Origin: Aquiluna sp.
GTDB taxonomy: Bacteria; Actinomycetota; Actinomycetes; Actinomycetales; Microbacteriaceae
DNA length: 64,000 nt
Direction of reading: 5' to 3'
NCBI GenBank assembly: GCA_018402615.1
Contig: JAGYIH010000002.1
Span: forward strand, 1-64,000
Below are positions 26,415 through 35,811 of this stretch, piece after piece (within the stretch, counting starts at the first letter, position 1; the number at the start of each line of letters is the position of its first letter). The position numbers were made by a program, and so were the translations under genes. A model generated the notes under the pieces. The model was not told the origin of the DNA. It searched no databases and saw only the letters and a list, made by a program, of their open reading frames with translations.

Positions 26415-27524
26415 CTAATCAGAAAAAAGATGTTGGCAAGAGTTGATTACAAACTGCTCGGCGAAGTCTGGTCCAAAAAATCGCAGGATTGAAACCGAAC
26501 CGGGAGAGAAATTCGTGCCCCAATAAAGCGATGGGGCACCCTTGGCACTAAGAGCTGCAATAGTCCTAACGGGCATCATGTGTGATACCAACACCACGGT
26601 CTCCCCCGATCGCTGCTCACACAACTCTTGAATGAGCGGCCGAACTCGTTCGACCAGATCGTCGATGGACTCTCCACCCTCCGGCTTCACGCTCATAGAA
26701 CCCTGCCAGCTTCCAACCAGCTCAGGCTTCTCAGCTGCAATTACGGTCATTTCCTGCCCGTTCCAGTTACCGAAACCGATTTCTCGAAGCCGCTCGTCCT
26801 GCGTGATTGGAATTGGAGCTTTCCCCGCAATGATCTCGGCAGTCTGTCTTGTGCGAGTCATCGGTGAGTGAATAATCGATGAGGCCGCTGGAAGCTTGAA
26901 GTATTCCAAGAGGGCGGGTATGACCCTAGCCGCCGCTTCGGCATCCGATAAGCCCAACTTACTTAGTTCCGGGTCAGAACCATCGCCACCCGCTATCAGA
27001 TCGCGCTCGGTTACTGCCGTGTGGCCATGCCGAACCAAGACTAGGGTTACCGGCTCTATGCGCTGTCTTGGAGCTCGAATGCTTCTTGGTTGGACGCCAG
27101 ATAGTTCAAGAAGTGAAGGTACATTCTGAAAGTCACCTCCATCAAGAGCTTCATTCGCCATTTGATCAGCCCGAGAGTTTTGCTCACGCGGAATCCATTC
27201 GAGGGTTGCGTCAAACGGGCCGAGCAATCGACTCGCTTCACCAACAAGCTCTCGCATGTCATCGCTTTTCACCTTCCAGCGACCTGAGAGCTGCTCGATA
27301 ACAAGCTTGGAGTCCATACGAATCGTTATTTGGCGATGTTCTGTGCTCGAGAGAAAGCGCAGCGCCGAAATAACCCCCTGGTACTCCGCGTAATTATTGG
27401 TTCTAATCCCGAGTTGTTCTCCGAACTCTGCGATCGCATTGCCAGCTGCGTCCACAATGCTTACCCCGTAAGAAGCGGGCCCCGGGTTACCTCTGGAAGC
27501 CCCATCGGCATAAACGAAGATCAT
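26415..27524 (-). CDS. Bifunctional RNase HI / histidine (acid) phosphatase family protein
   Basis: 369-residue fusion known in actinobacteria. The N-terminal RNase HI domain has DGASRGNPGPASYG, TNNYAEYQGVISAL, RMDSKLVIEQLSGRWKVK and REQNSRADQMAN, giving the DEDD metal-binding set. After a linker of about 25 residues, the C-terminal phosphoglycerate-mutase-like domain has LVLVRHGHTAVTERD, SPMTRTRQTAEII, GEMT-like GQEMTV and VVLVSHMMPVRT. The N-terminal half cleaves RNA in RNA-DNA hybrids; the phosphatase half resembles alpha-ribazole phosphatase. ATG 27524 overlaps the preceding stop as TAATG, so translation is coupled to the zinc-ribbon gene. Confidence 0.93.
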   Translation of the reverse strand: MIFVYADGASRGNPGPASYGVSIVDAAGNAIAEFGEQLGIRTNNYAEYQGVISALRFLSSTEHRQITIRMDSKLVIEQLSGRWKVKSDDMRELVGEASRLLGPFDATLEWIPREQNSRADQMANEALDGGDFQNVPSLLELSGVQPRSIRAPRQRIEPVTLVLVRHGHTAVTERDLIAGGDGSDPELSKLGLSDAEAAARVIPALLEYFKLPAASSIIHSPMTRTRQTAEIIAGKAPIPITQDERLREIGFGNWNGQEMTVIAAEKPELVGSWQGSMSVKPEGGESIDDLVERVRPLIQELCEQRSGETVVLVSHMMPVRTIAALSAKGAPSLYWGTNFSPGSVSILRFFGPDFAEQFVINSCQHLFSD

Positions 27525-28235
27525 TAGCGAACCAAAATGGCCGTGCACTCAGGGCAGCGGGCCAGCTGTTCGGCTGGAATGCGCTGCAGATTGGTGAGCG
27601 CGGCTGAGGTCAGACTCATGCTGCAGGCGCCACAGGTCGACTTCAAAAGCTTACCCACTGGAACACCCCGTATTACTCGCTGGTCATAAATTGTCAGCAG
27701 GTCTTCAGAGGGCTGCAAACGGAGCTTCGATTCGATTTGTGAAATTCAGAATCTCCGCCTTGCGCCTGTCAATCTCCGTCCGGCTCGACTCTTTAGCAAT
27801 CGCAAGTTCCGACTCTAAAGTCTCCTTCCTGACAAGAAACTGTTCGAGCTTTGACTTTTCCATGTCGATTGTTTCCATAAGTTCCAGCTCTTGGGTTTCC
27901 AGCTCGTCCTTGCGCTTTGCGAGAGTCTCCATTTCATGCTGGATACCAGAGATGTCCTTCGGGTTTGATGAACTCTGCAACCGATCTGAATCCCTGGTAA
28001 TTCGGTTCTCTACCAATTCAAGGTCAGAAGCAATCCGCGCCACTTCCCTATCGCTCTCTTCAACCAGGGAGCGTTGAGCACTCACCTCAGTGGCTAGAGC
28101 CAGAATCTCATCCTGAAGCGCTGCTAGCGAGCGACCAGAGGAAAGGTCGGCCAGTTCAGCCCGCAACTTAATCAACTGGGTTTGCTTTTCATAAAGCTCA
28201 ACAAGAGCTTCTAGTTCAACACTGGTAACTCTCAC
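27524..28235 (-). pseudogene. Zinc-ribbon coiled-coil protein (CT398-like), interrupted by one-base frameshift
   Basis: The first part (from GTG 28235) is a long charged coiled coil, about residues 5-165. The second part ends with a C4 zinc ribbon: STCGACSMSL and ARCPECTAILVR. Family members are single proteins of about 240 residues located between nif3 and the RNase HI fusion, as here. The halves are in different frames and join as EAPLQPSEDLL if one base of the AAA at 27717-27719 (plus strand) is removed; the total then becomes 237 codons. The function is unknown; coiled coil plus ribbon suggests nucleic acid or protein contact. GTG 28235 overlaps the nif3 stop as GTGA. Confidence 0.85.
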
Positions 28236-29049
28236 TGCATCACCGCAAAATCCCATGGGTCAGTGCTGAGCTCACTGATGACGAAACTAACATCTGGGTG
28301 CATTTTGGAAAGCTCCTTCTGGGCTTTAGGAAGCCAAATCGATTCCGCGGCCCAGTGACTGATGTCAATAAGTGCAATTGGGCGACCAAACGCGTTGGTT
28401 TCTAAAAACTCCTGGGATGGATGATGCCGCAGATCAGAGGTGATGAATACGTCCAACTGCCTTGAAAGTGCGGTCTCCAAAAGCCCATCTCCTGCGCCAG
28501 GAGCAAGTCCAACCTTTGAATCATGGCATCGGGATCACCCGCCACCTTTACTCCGGCCGCAACGCTTGGCAGCAGTTTTGCAATCCTGGTCGCAAATCCC
28601 AAGAGAGTTTCCGGGCTGTCCAGTGACCCAACCAGTCCATGGCCAGTTATCAAATCCAGGGGCCCCACGTCATTGATTCCAAATACTTCGGCAAGCGCAG
28701 CCGCGGTGCCGACTTCGGCCACGTCAGAATTGGTATGCGCGGAAAATATTGCAAGTCCAGACTTGATTGCCTGTGACACAATGTTGCCCTTCACGCTTTG
28801 CTCTGCTAACTCGCTCACACTGCGGAGTAAAAGTGGGTGATGAGTTAGCAACAGGTCGGCTTTTTGGGCAACGGCTTCCTGAACCACCGCGTGGGTTGCA
28901 TCTACTGAGAGCAAGACTTTAGAAATTGGCTGCTTGAGATTTCCAACCGTTAGCCCCGGACGATCCCATTGTTCATGCGAAGCCTTTGGCCATAGTTTCT
29001 CGAAGCTCTGAATCAAAACCTCTAGAGAAACCATGGCCAACCACTTCAT
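28232..29049 (-). pseudogene. Nif3-like dinuclear metal centre protein (GTP cyclohydrolase 1 type 2 family), interrupted by frameshift
   Basis: The first part carries WDRPGLTVGN, LLSVDATHAVVQEAV, DLLLTHHPLLLR and FSAHTNSDVAEVGTAAALAEVFG, the metal-binding His and Asp blocks of the Nif3/YbgI family. The second part carries DVFITSDLRHHPSQEFLE and ALIDISHWAAESIWL, the remaining ligands. They join as VAGDPDAMIQKVGLAPGAGDGLLE-type sequence if one T is added to the TTT at 28515-28517 (plus strand), giving 273 codons, the normal length. The biochemical role of the family is not settled. The start is ATG 29049, with a TAGCTT box eight bases upstream, or ATG 29034, which matches homologue N-termini better. 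Confidence 0.85.
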
Positions 29050-29057
29050 ATCGAAAC

Positions 29058-29063
29058 AAGCTA
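29058..29063 (-). promoter_or_regulatory. Possible -10 box upstream of the nif3-like gene
   Basis: TAGCTT on the minus strand ends eight bases before ATG 29049, between that gene and tRNA-Val. It fits the TAGnnT pattern seen at other starts, but read-through from the tRNA is equally possible. Confidence 0.35.
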
Positions 29064-29086
29064 AATAGCTTGCCCTGGTGTTCGAG

Positions 29087-29159
29087 TGGGCCCTACCGGG
29101 CTCGAACCGATGACATCCACGGTGTAAACGTGGCGCTCTACCAACTGAGCTAAAGGCCC
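29087..29159 (-). tRNA. tRNA-Val (anticodon TAC)
   Basis: The 73-base cloverleaf begins GGGCCTT. The D arm is GCTCAGTTGGTAGAGC, and the anticodon stem CCACG/CGTGG encloses loop TTTACAC. The T arm has CGGTTCGAG, and the acceptor pairs AGGGCCC plus discriminator A. CCA is not encoded. The anticodon TAC reads GUA and, by wobble, other Val codons. Confidence 0.93.
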
Positions 29160-29187
29160 GACCGAAATACTACAACTAATCCCTCCG

Positions 29188-29650
29188 CTATAGAAGCTCG
29201 AGGGCTTTTTTGTATGCGGCCAGATCACGAGGTTCGCCCGGAGAAGTAATGAACTTCGCTATTACTTCACCCTCGGTGTTGATCAAAAAGGTACCGCGGG
29301 TTCCATGTCCACGCTCCTCTAAGAAGACCCCGTAATCCGAAGTGATTTGACCATGAGGCCAGAAATCGGCGAGCAATTGAAACTCATAGCCCTCAGATTC
29401 CGCAAACTTCGCCTGTGTGAACTTGGAATCAACGCTGATAGCGATTAACAACACCCGCCGATTGGAAAAGATGCATATTGTCGCGAAGCTCACAAAGCTC
29501 TCCCGTGCAGGTGCCTGAAAATGACAGTGGGTAAAAAACGAGAGCAACCGCTGATACGCCACGGTACTGCGATAGCGAGACTTCCTCGCCGTGCTGATTG
29601 ACCAGTTTGAAATTTGGGGCTGGTTCCCCTACTGAAATGCTCAAGGTCAC
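29188..29650 (-). pseudogene. Peroxiredoxin (AhpE-like), interrupted by one-base frameshift
   Basis: Thiol peroxidase of the AhpC/TSA superfamily. The first part has VGEPAPNFKLVNQHGEEVSL and YPLSFSGTCTGELCELRDN, with the peroxidatic Cys in the TCTGEL context typical of AhpE. The second part has LIAISVDSKFTQAKFAESEG, LLADFWPHGQITSDYGVF and RGTFLINTEGEVIAKF. The two join as SAGVLIAISVDS when one base is removed near 29447-29451, giving 154 codons, the normal size. The start is GTG 29650. It is divergent from aceE and protects against peroxides in the cytosol. Confidence 0.87.
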
Positions 29651-29759
29651 CCTTTCTGTTTGATTGTGGGCAATAGCAGAAATAATCCCGCTATCCTCAA
29701 TAGACTTTAGAGGCCCTCACAAGGGACAACTGCTAATTAGGCCACGAAAAGAGGCTTCG

Positions 29760-32483
29760 GTGTCATTTAACAACCAAGATCCATTTGTTCCAAGCGCTCC
29801 AGACCGCGATCCACAAGAAACCGCGGAATGGCTTGAATCTCTTGATGCGCTGGCACAAAAGCACGGTAGGGGCCGAGCCCGAGAGATCATGCAGTCGCTG
29901 CTGAGGCGTTCTGGTGAACTGCAACTCAACGTTCCGCTGGTTCCCACAACGGACTACATAAACACCATCAGCCCGGAAGATGAGCCGCAATTCCCCGGCG
30001 ATGAGGCCATTGAGCGCACATACCGAGCCTGGATGCGTTGGAACGCTGCGATCATGGTGCACCGAGCCCAAAGACCCGGCATCGCAGTTGGCGGACACAT
30101 CTCTTCATTTGCTTCCTCCGCCTCGCTCTATGAGGTTGGGTTTAATCACTTCTTCAAGGGTCACGACCATCCCCAGGGCGCCGACCAGGTCTTCATCCAA
30201 GGTCACGCATCTCCCGGCCCATACGCCCGAGCATTCTTAGAGGGACGCCTCTCCCCCGAGGATATGGACAACTTCCGCCAGGAGAAGTCCAGACCCGGAA
30301 GGGGCCTTCCAAGCTACCCTCACCCCCGTTTAATGCCGGAGTTCTGGCAGTTCCCGACAGTTTCGATGGGGCTTGGACCAATTAATGCGATCTATCAGGC
30401 TCAGTTCAATCGCTACCTGCAGGGAAGAAACTTTAGCGACACCTCAGGACAGCACGTTTGGGCATTTTTGGGTGACGGGGAACTTGACGAGGTTGAAAGC
30501 CGCGGAGCTCTTCAGCTGGCTGCAAATGATGGTCTTGACAACCTCACCTTCGTCGTAAATGCAAACCTGCAACGCCTCGACGGTCCGGTTCGTGGAAACG
30601 GCAAGATTATTCAGGAGCTGGAAAGCTTCTTCAGGGGGGCTGGCTGGAACGTCATCAAGGTGATCTGGGGTCGAGAGTGGGATGCGCTGCTGTCCAAAGA
30701 CCACGACGGTGCTTTGGTAGACCTAATGAACAAAACGCCAGATGGTGACTACCAAACCTATAAGGCGGAGTCCGGAGGGTTCATCAGGGAGAACTTCTTC
30801 GACAGGGACCCCAGAACCAGCAAATTGGTTGCTGACCTGAGTGATGACCAGATATGGGGCTTGAAGCGTGGTGGGCATGACTACAACAAGATCTATGCCG
30901 CCTACCAGTCGGCGATGAACCACAAGGGGCAACCGACTGTAATCATCGCAAAGACAGTCAAGGGCTACGGTTTGGGCAAGAGCTTCGAGGGACGCAATGC
31001 CACCCACCAGATGAAAAAACTCACACTAGATAATCTCAAAGACTTCAGGGACGAGATGAGGGTTCCAATCTCGGATGCGCAACTGGAAGCCGACCCTTAC
31101 CAGCCGCCCTACTACAACCCCGGACCAAGTAGCCCTGAATTGCAGTACATGCAGGATCGTCGATCGGAACTTGGCGGTTACTTGCCTGAGCGCCGAACCG
31201 ACTTTGTGAGCTTTGCACTTCCCGAGGATAAGGCCTACGAGGTTTCGAAAAAGGGCAGTGGTAATCAGGAGATCGCCACCACGATGGCGTTTGTCAGACT
31301 TTTGAAGGACCTGCTTAAATCTGACGGCACCGGCGAGCGAATCCAGATGATCATTCCCGATGAGGCTAGAACTTTCGGAATGGATGCATTTTTCCCAACT
31401 GCGAAGATCTACAACCCCTTCGGACAAAAGTACCTATCGGTTGATCGCGAACTACTGCTCAGTTATAAGGAAGCCACCAACGGCCAGATTTTACACACGG
31501 GCATCAATGAAGCTGGATCAGTAGCCGCGTTTACGGCAGCCGGCTCGAGCTATGCAACCCATGGCCAACCCATCATCCCGTTTTATGTTTTCTACTCAAT
31601 GTTTGGTTTCCAGCGCACCGCTGACGCGATTTGGCTCGCTGGTGACCAGATGGTGCGTGGGTTCATGATCGGAGCGACAGCAGGAAGAACCACCTTGACA
31701 GGCGAGGGACTGCAGCACGCGGACGGACACTCACCCGTCATCGCAAGCACTAATCCGGCAGTAATTACGTACGACCCCGCCTATGGCTACGAGATCGGTC
31801 ACATAATTCGAACTGGTATCGAGCGAATGTATGGCGGCAAGCATAAAGATCCAAATGTCATGTATTACCTCACGGTTTACAACGAGCCAATGCTGCAGCC
31901 AGCGGAACCAGAGGACGTTGACGTCGACGGTATTAGTCGGGGCCTTCATCTAATCTCCAAAAATCCAGCCACCGGGCACAAGGCCCAGATTCTGGCCTCG
32001 GGGGTAGCTGTTCCTTGGGCACTCGAGGCGCAACAGCTACTTTTGGAGTGGGGTGTTTCCGCAGATGTTTGGTCGGTAACTAGCTGGACCGAGTTGCGAA
32101 AGGACGGCTTAGCGTCTGACCAGGAGAAGTTCCTATATCCAGATCAGGAAGCCACCATGCCCTACATCACCCAGCGACTTGCGGATGCAGCTGGTCCAAA
32201 GCTTGGGGTGAGCGACTTCATGCACGCGGTACCGGACATGATACGTCCATGGGTACCAGGTAGATACGCAACCCTTGGAGCTGATGGTTTTGGATTCAGT
32301 GACACGCGAGCAGCCGCAAGAAGGCACTTCAAGATCGATGGACCTTCAATTGCGGTCCGCGTTTTGGAGCAGCTAGTTGAAAAGGACAAGATTGCAGCGG
32401 AGATTCCGCAGCAGGCAATCGCAAAGTATGACCTTCACAACGTAGCTGCCGGGACTTCCGGAACGGCCGGTGGTGACGCCTAA
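29760..32483 (+). CDS. aceE: Pyruvate dehydrogenase E1 component (homodimeric type)
   Basis: 907-residue thiamine diphosphate enzyme that decarboxylates pyruvate and passes acetyl to the lipoyl E2. Motifs are [20 protein letters not shown], the ThDP motif from [10 protein letters not shown] to the N-containing [59 protein letters not shown] and [15 protein letters not shown]. Length is typical. I chose GTG 29760 for the GAGG site with five-base spacing. The partner E2 and E3 are encoded at 10.7-13.5 kb. Placement directly before the fatty acid genes couples acetyl-CoA supply to lipid synthesis; the 3' end overlaps the regulator gene by 14 bases. Confidence 0.96.
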   Translation: MSFNNQDPFVPSAPDRDPQETAEWLESLDALAQKHGRGRAREIMQSLLRRSGELQLNVPLVPTTDYINTISPEDEPQFPGDEAIERTYRAWMRWNAAIMVHRAQRPGIAVGGHISSFASSASLYEVGFNHFFKGHDHPQGADQVFIQGHASPGPYARAFLEGRLSPEDMDNFRQEKSRPGRGLPSYPHPRLMPEFWQFPTVSMGLGPINAIYQAQFNRYLQGRNFSDTSGQHVWAFLGDGELDEVESRGALQLAANDGLDNLTFVVNANLQRLDGPVRGNGKIIQELESFFRGAGWNVIKVIWGREWDALLSKDHDGALVDLMNKTPDGDYQTYKAESGGFIRENFFDRDPRTSKLVADLSDDQIWGLKRGGHDYNKIYAAYQSAMNHKGQPTVIIAKTVKGYGLGKSFEGRNATHQMKKLTLDNLKDFRDEMRVPISDAQLEADPYQPPYYNPGPSSPELQYMQDRRSELGGYLPERRTDFVSFALPEDKAYEVSKKGSGNQEIATTMAFVRLLKDLLKSDGTGERIQMIIPDEARTFGMDAFFPTAKIYNPFGQKYLSVDRELLLSYKEATNGQILHTGINEAGSVAAFTAAGSSYATHGQPIIPFYVFYSMFGFQRTADAIWLAGDQMVRGFMIGATAGRTTLTGEGLQHADGHSPVIASTNPAVITYDPAYGYEIGHIIRTGIERMYGGKHKDPNVMYYLTVYNEPMLQPAEPEDVDVDGISRGLHLISKNPATGHKAQILASGVAVPWALEAQQLLLEWGVSADVWSVTSWTELRKDGLASDQEKFLYPDQEATMPYITQRLADAAGPKLGVSDFMHAVPDMIRPWVPGRYATLGADGFGFSDTRAAARRHFKIDGPSIAVRVLEQLVEKDKIAAEIPQQAIAKYDLHNVAAGTSGTAGGDA

Positions 32484-33636
32484 CTCGGTCTCCTGGCTAA
32501 ATTCAATAGCCGGAGACTTGGCCACCGCAACGCTAACGCGGTTGGACCAGACTCTCGCGTGGTACAGAGACATGCCACCAGCAAGAAGAGCGGCAATTGG
32601 GTCTGTGGCCCAAAACGGCATCACGAGCTTCATACAGTGGTATGAAGATCCTGTTTCACAGCCTTCGGTCGCAGCCGATGTCTTCGGTAGTGCGCCCAGA
32701 GAGCTGTTGCGCTCAATCTCGCTTCAGGAAACCCTGCAGGTAGTTCGTGTTGTGGTTGAAATGGTTGAAGAGCGAGTGGTCAAGGAACACCCGGAACTGC
32801 ACGAGGCAATTCTTCGCTACTCAAGAGACATCGCCTTCAGCGCTGCCGACATCTACGCCAAGGCAGCTGAAGCCCGTGGTTTGTGGGATGCCCGCTTGGA
32901 AGCACTGGTTGTTGATTCTGTCATCAGCGGCGAAAGCTCTCAGGAAATCTCATCTCGAGTCGCGGCATTGGGATGGCGAGCTGACGGCCAGGTAGCAGTG
33001 CTCTTGGGTCTAACTCCCAATGAGCCAGATCCAGATTCAATAAGAAAGATTGCTCGCAAGACTCGCTCAGATGTCCTGGTTGGAATTCAAGGCAGACGCC
33101 AAGTTGTGGTCATTGGCCTTTTGGAACCATCGGAAAACGCGGATACAGAAATTTCTGCTCTTGCAACGCTCTTAGAGGCGCACTTTGCACCCGGTCCCTT
33201 GGTTTTGGGACCCGTGGTCCCAACCGTTTCGGAAGCATCAAGGTCAGCCAAAGCCGCTTTAGCTGGAAATTCGGTCGCCGGCACAACCAGCTTGAAGCAT
33301 CGACCAACGCTCGCCGATGAGCTTTTGCCCGAGCGGGCCCTAGCTGGAGACCAGTTGGCGAAAAGCACACTGATTCAGGTTTTATACCATCCAATTGCAG
33401 ACGCCTCCGCAGAGCTTCTGAACACACTGCGGACCTATCTGGAATGCGGCCGGAGTCTTGAGGCAACCTCGAAGGTGCTCTTCGTCCACGCCAATACCGT
33501 CCGTTATCGTCTGCGTCGGATTCAAGAGATCCTGGGAGCAGATGCTACAGATCCGAGAATGGCATTTGTGTTGCAGGTTGCTTTGGCGCTTGGTGCCATC
33601 TCAGACTCCGAGACCGGAATCAGGAGAGAGTATTGA
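32470..33636 (+). CDS. PucR/CdaR-type helix-turn-helix regulator, FasR-like
   Basis: 388-residue protein. An all-helical N-terminal half ([20 protein letters not shown]) and a weakly conserved middle precede a C-terminal PucR-type DNA-binding domain: [20 protein letters not shown] followed by [19 protein letters not shown]. In Streptomyces the regulator FasR occupies the same position before fabD and activates the fatty acid synthase operon, so the same role is inferred here. It overlaps aceE by 14 bases and its stop overlaps the fabD start (TTGA), so it is part of one long transcript. The start is GTG 32470 or GTG 32473. Confidence 0.85.
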   Translation: MVTPNSVSWLNSIAGDLATATLTRLDQTLAWYRDMPPARRAAIGSVAQNGITSFIQWYEDPVSQPSVAADVFGSAPRELLRSISLQETLQVVRVVVEMVEERVVKEHPELHEAILRYSRDIAFSAADIYAKAAEARGLWDARLEALVVDSVISGESSQEISSRVAALGWRADGQVAVLLGLTPNEPDPDSIRKIARKTRSDVLVGIQGRRQVVVIGLLEPSENADTEISALATLLEAHFAPGPLVLGPVVPTVSEASRSAKAALAGNSVAGTTSLKHRPTLADELLPERALAGDQLAKSTLIQVLYHPIADASAELLNTLRTYLECGRSLEATSKVLFVHANTVRYRLRRIQEILGADATDPRMAFVLQVALALGAISDSETGIRREY

Positions 33637-34526
33637 GAATCGTTGTAGCACCGGGACAAGGGTCACAAAGCCCCGGGTTTTTGGTCCCCTGGATAGAAGA
33701 GGTTCCAGGGTTTCTCGAACAACTAAGACACTATTCCGACGTCGTTGACTTGGACTTAGTGTCGCTAGGAACTGAAGGGTCAGAGGAAGCAATCAAAGAC
33801 ACGGCTGTGGCGCAGCCACTAATCGTTGCCGCCTCGCTCGCGGCCTTTAGAACTCTCATGAAGGACGTGCCAGTTCAAGCAGTCGCGGGACACTCTGTTG
33901 GAGAGTTCACGGCAGCAGCGATCGCGGGAGTGCTCAGCGACGCAGAAGCTCTGGTTATGGTGTCAACTCGCGCAATAGCAATGGCGAAAGCTGCTGCCCA
34001 GGTTGAGACTTCAATGGCGGCAGTAATCGGTGCAGAGGAATCCGAACTTGAATCAAAACTGGAGCAGCTAAGCCTTCAAGGCGCGAACTTTAATGGCGCA
34101 GGCCAGGTCGTCGTGGCTGGGCTAAAGGACTCGATTCAGAAACTTATTGCAGACCCGCCCCAGCGAGCACGTGTCATCGAGTTGAAGGTCGCCGGTGCTT
34201 TTCACACCCACTTTATGGAAAGCGCGAGGGTCGAACTGGCGACAATGCGCAGTAACTTGACTGGCAAGACACCAGTAATGAACCTCTACAGCAACCAGGG
34301 TGGACAACTGGTTACAGACGGTGAGACGTTTCTGGACCTGCTGGTGTCTCAGGTAACCAATCCGGTTCGCTGGGACAAGGTCATGGTTGGCCTGAGAGGT
34401 CTTGAGGCCGAAATAGTAGAACTACCACCGGCTGGCGCGCTGTCGGGATTGCTAAAAAGAGGCGTGGAAGATTGTAGGTCTGTGCCACTTCGGAACCCTC
34501 AAGACTTTGAGAAGGTAGAGAAATGA
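33633..34526 (+). CDS. fabD: Malonyl-CoA:ACP transacylase
   Basis: 297-residue acyltransferase that loads malonate onto acyl carrier protein. It starts with the family N-terminus VVAPGQGSQSPGFLVPW; the catalytic Ser is in AVAGHSVGEFTAAAIAG, and the His is in VAGAFHTHFM. GQVVVAGLK and NPVRWDKVM complete the pattern. The start is TTG 33633 overlapping the upstream stop, and the stop overlaps fabH as ATGA. Confidence 0.95.
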   Translation: MRIVVAPGQGSQSPGFLVPWIEEVPGFLEQLRHYSDVVDLDLVSLGTEGSEEAIKDTAVAQPLIVAASLAAFRTLMKDVPVQAVAGHSVGEFTAAAIAGVLSDAEALVMVSTRAIAMAKAAAQVETSMAAVIGAEESELESKLEQLSLQGANFNGAGQVVVAGLKDSIQKLIADPPQRARVIELKVAGAFHTHFMESARVELATMRSNLTGKTPVMNLYSNQGGQLVTDGETFLDLLVSQVTNPVRWDKVMVGLRGLEAEIVELPPAGALSGLLKRGVEDCRSVPLRNPQDFEKVEK

Positions 34527-35521
34527 AATCACTGCAGCAGACCGAACCGGTCTTGTTCAGCAGAATCTACTCACTTGGGGCAGCTAGGGGCGAGTTGATT
34601 GTCAGTAATGATGAAGTCTCTGGGCCAATTAACTCCTCCGACGAGTGGATTAGGCAGCGCACGGGAATAGCCACCAGGCGCAGAGCCAGTAAAGAGCAGT
34701 CCTTGATGGACCTCAGCGTTGAGGCAGCAACCGAGGCAATCCAAAAGGCAAAAATCGACCCAGCGCTGATAGACGCAGTTATTTTGGCCACCATTTCCTT
34801 TCCCTACCAAACACCGTCTGGGGCCTCGCTCCTGAGCGACCTAGTTGGCGCTAAGGGCGCCGCGAGCTACGACATCTCTGCCGCTTGCGCGGGTTACTGT
34901 TACGGCATCGCACAGGCTGACGCTTTGGTGCGCGCTGGTGTGGCAAAGTACGTACTTGTTGTTGGGGCAGAGAAACTCAGTGACTTTATAGACCCTGCTG
35001 ATCGTTCGATCTCATTCCTACTTGGAGACGGTGCTGGAGCCGCAATTGTTGGCCCCAGCGACCACGCTGGCATTTCCAAGACCGTGTGGGGTGCTGACGG
35101 CGCCAACTGGGACAAGGTTGGGATGACCGACTCGCTCATTGATTTTAGAGATGGCAAGGTCCCATGGCCCACGCTAATTCAAGAGGGTCAGTCGGTGTTC
35201 CGCTGGGCAGTATGGGAAATGGCGAAGGTTGCCGGCGAGGCCCTGGAGGCTGCAGGACTTGATGCCAGCGATCTGTCCGCGCTTGTAACCCACCAAGCAA
35301 ACGAAAGAATCATAGACGAACTGGCTAAGCAGCTCGGAGTGCCTGAAAGCGTTGTGGTGGCGAAGGACATTGTCGACACCGGCAACACCTCTGCCGCCTC
35401 GATTCCACTAGCCATGCACCGCATACTGTCGGAGGGTAAGGTCAAATCCGGCGGATATGCCCTTCAGATAGGTTTTGGCGCGGGGCTTGCCTATGCGGCC
35501 CAAGTTGTAGAACTCCCATAA
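34523..35521 (+). CDS. fabH: 3-oxoacyl-ACP synthase III
   Basis: 332-residue condensing enzyme that starts fatty acid chains from acyl-CoA and malonyl-ACP. The catalytic triad is visible as Cys in DISAACAGYCYGIAQAD, His in LVTHQANERIID and Asn in VDTGNTSAASIPLAM. The N-terminal ITSDEWIRQRTGI-type block (SSDEWIRQRTGIATRR) and the C-terminal GFGAGLAYAAQV are present. In actinobacteria the primer is often a branched acyl-CoA, which cannot be read from this sequence. ATG 34523 overlaps the fabD stop. Confidence 0.95.
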   Translation: MKSLQQTEPVLFSRIYSLGAARGELIVSNDEVSGPINSSDEWIRQRTGIATRRRASKEQSLMDLSVEAATEAIQKAKIDPALIDAVILATISFPYQTPSGASLLSDLVGAKGAASYDISAACAGYCYGIAQADALVRAGVAKYVLVVGAEKLSDFIDPADRSISFLLGDGAGAAIVGPSDHAGISKTVWGADGANWDKVGMTDSLIDFRDGKVPWPTLIQEGQSVFRWAVWEMAKVAGEALEAAGLDASDLSALVTHQANERIIDELAKQLGVPESVVVAKDIVDTGNTSAASIPLAMHRILSEGKVKSGGYALQIGFGAGLAYAAQVVELP

Positions 35522-35558
35522 AATAAACCGACATCCAAGAATCAATTTAGGAGAAACC

Positions 35559-35807
35559 ATGGCACTGACCCAACAAGAAGTACTAGCAGGACTGGCTGAG
35601 CTCGTGAACGACGAGACCGGTATCAGTGCTGACGCAGTGCAGATGGACAAGTCCTTCACCGACGACCTTGACATCGATTCAATTTCGATGATGACAATCG
35701 TCGTAAACGCTGAGGACAAGTTTGGCGTGAAGATTCCAGACGAAGAGGTTAAGAACCTAATTACCGTGGCTGACGCGGTCAACTTCATCTCAAGCAACCA
35801 GGGCTAG
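35559..35807 (+). CDS. acpP: Acyl carrier protein
   Basis: 82-residue four-helix carrier of growing fatty acyl chains. The phosphopantetheine Ser lies in DDLDIDSISMMTIVV, followed by the acidic recognition helix NAEDKFGVKIPDEEV. A strong AGGAG site with five-base spacing sets ATG 35559 and fits the high expression expected for ACP. It lies 37 bases after fabH and four bases before fabF. Confidence 0.96.
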   Translation: MALTQQEVLAGLAELVNDETGISADAVQMDKSFTDDLDIDSISMMTIVVNAEDKFGVKIPDEEVKNLITVADAVNFISSNQG

Positions 35808-35811
35808 CTAG

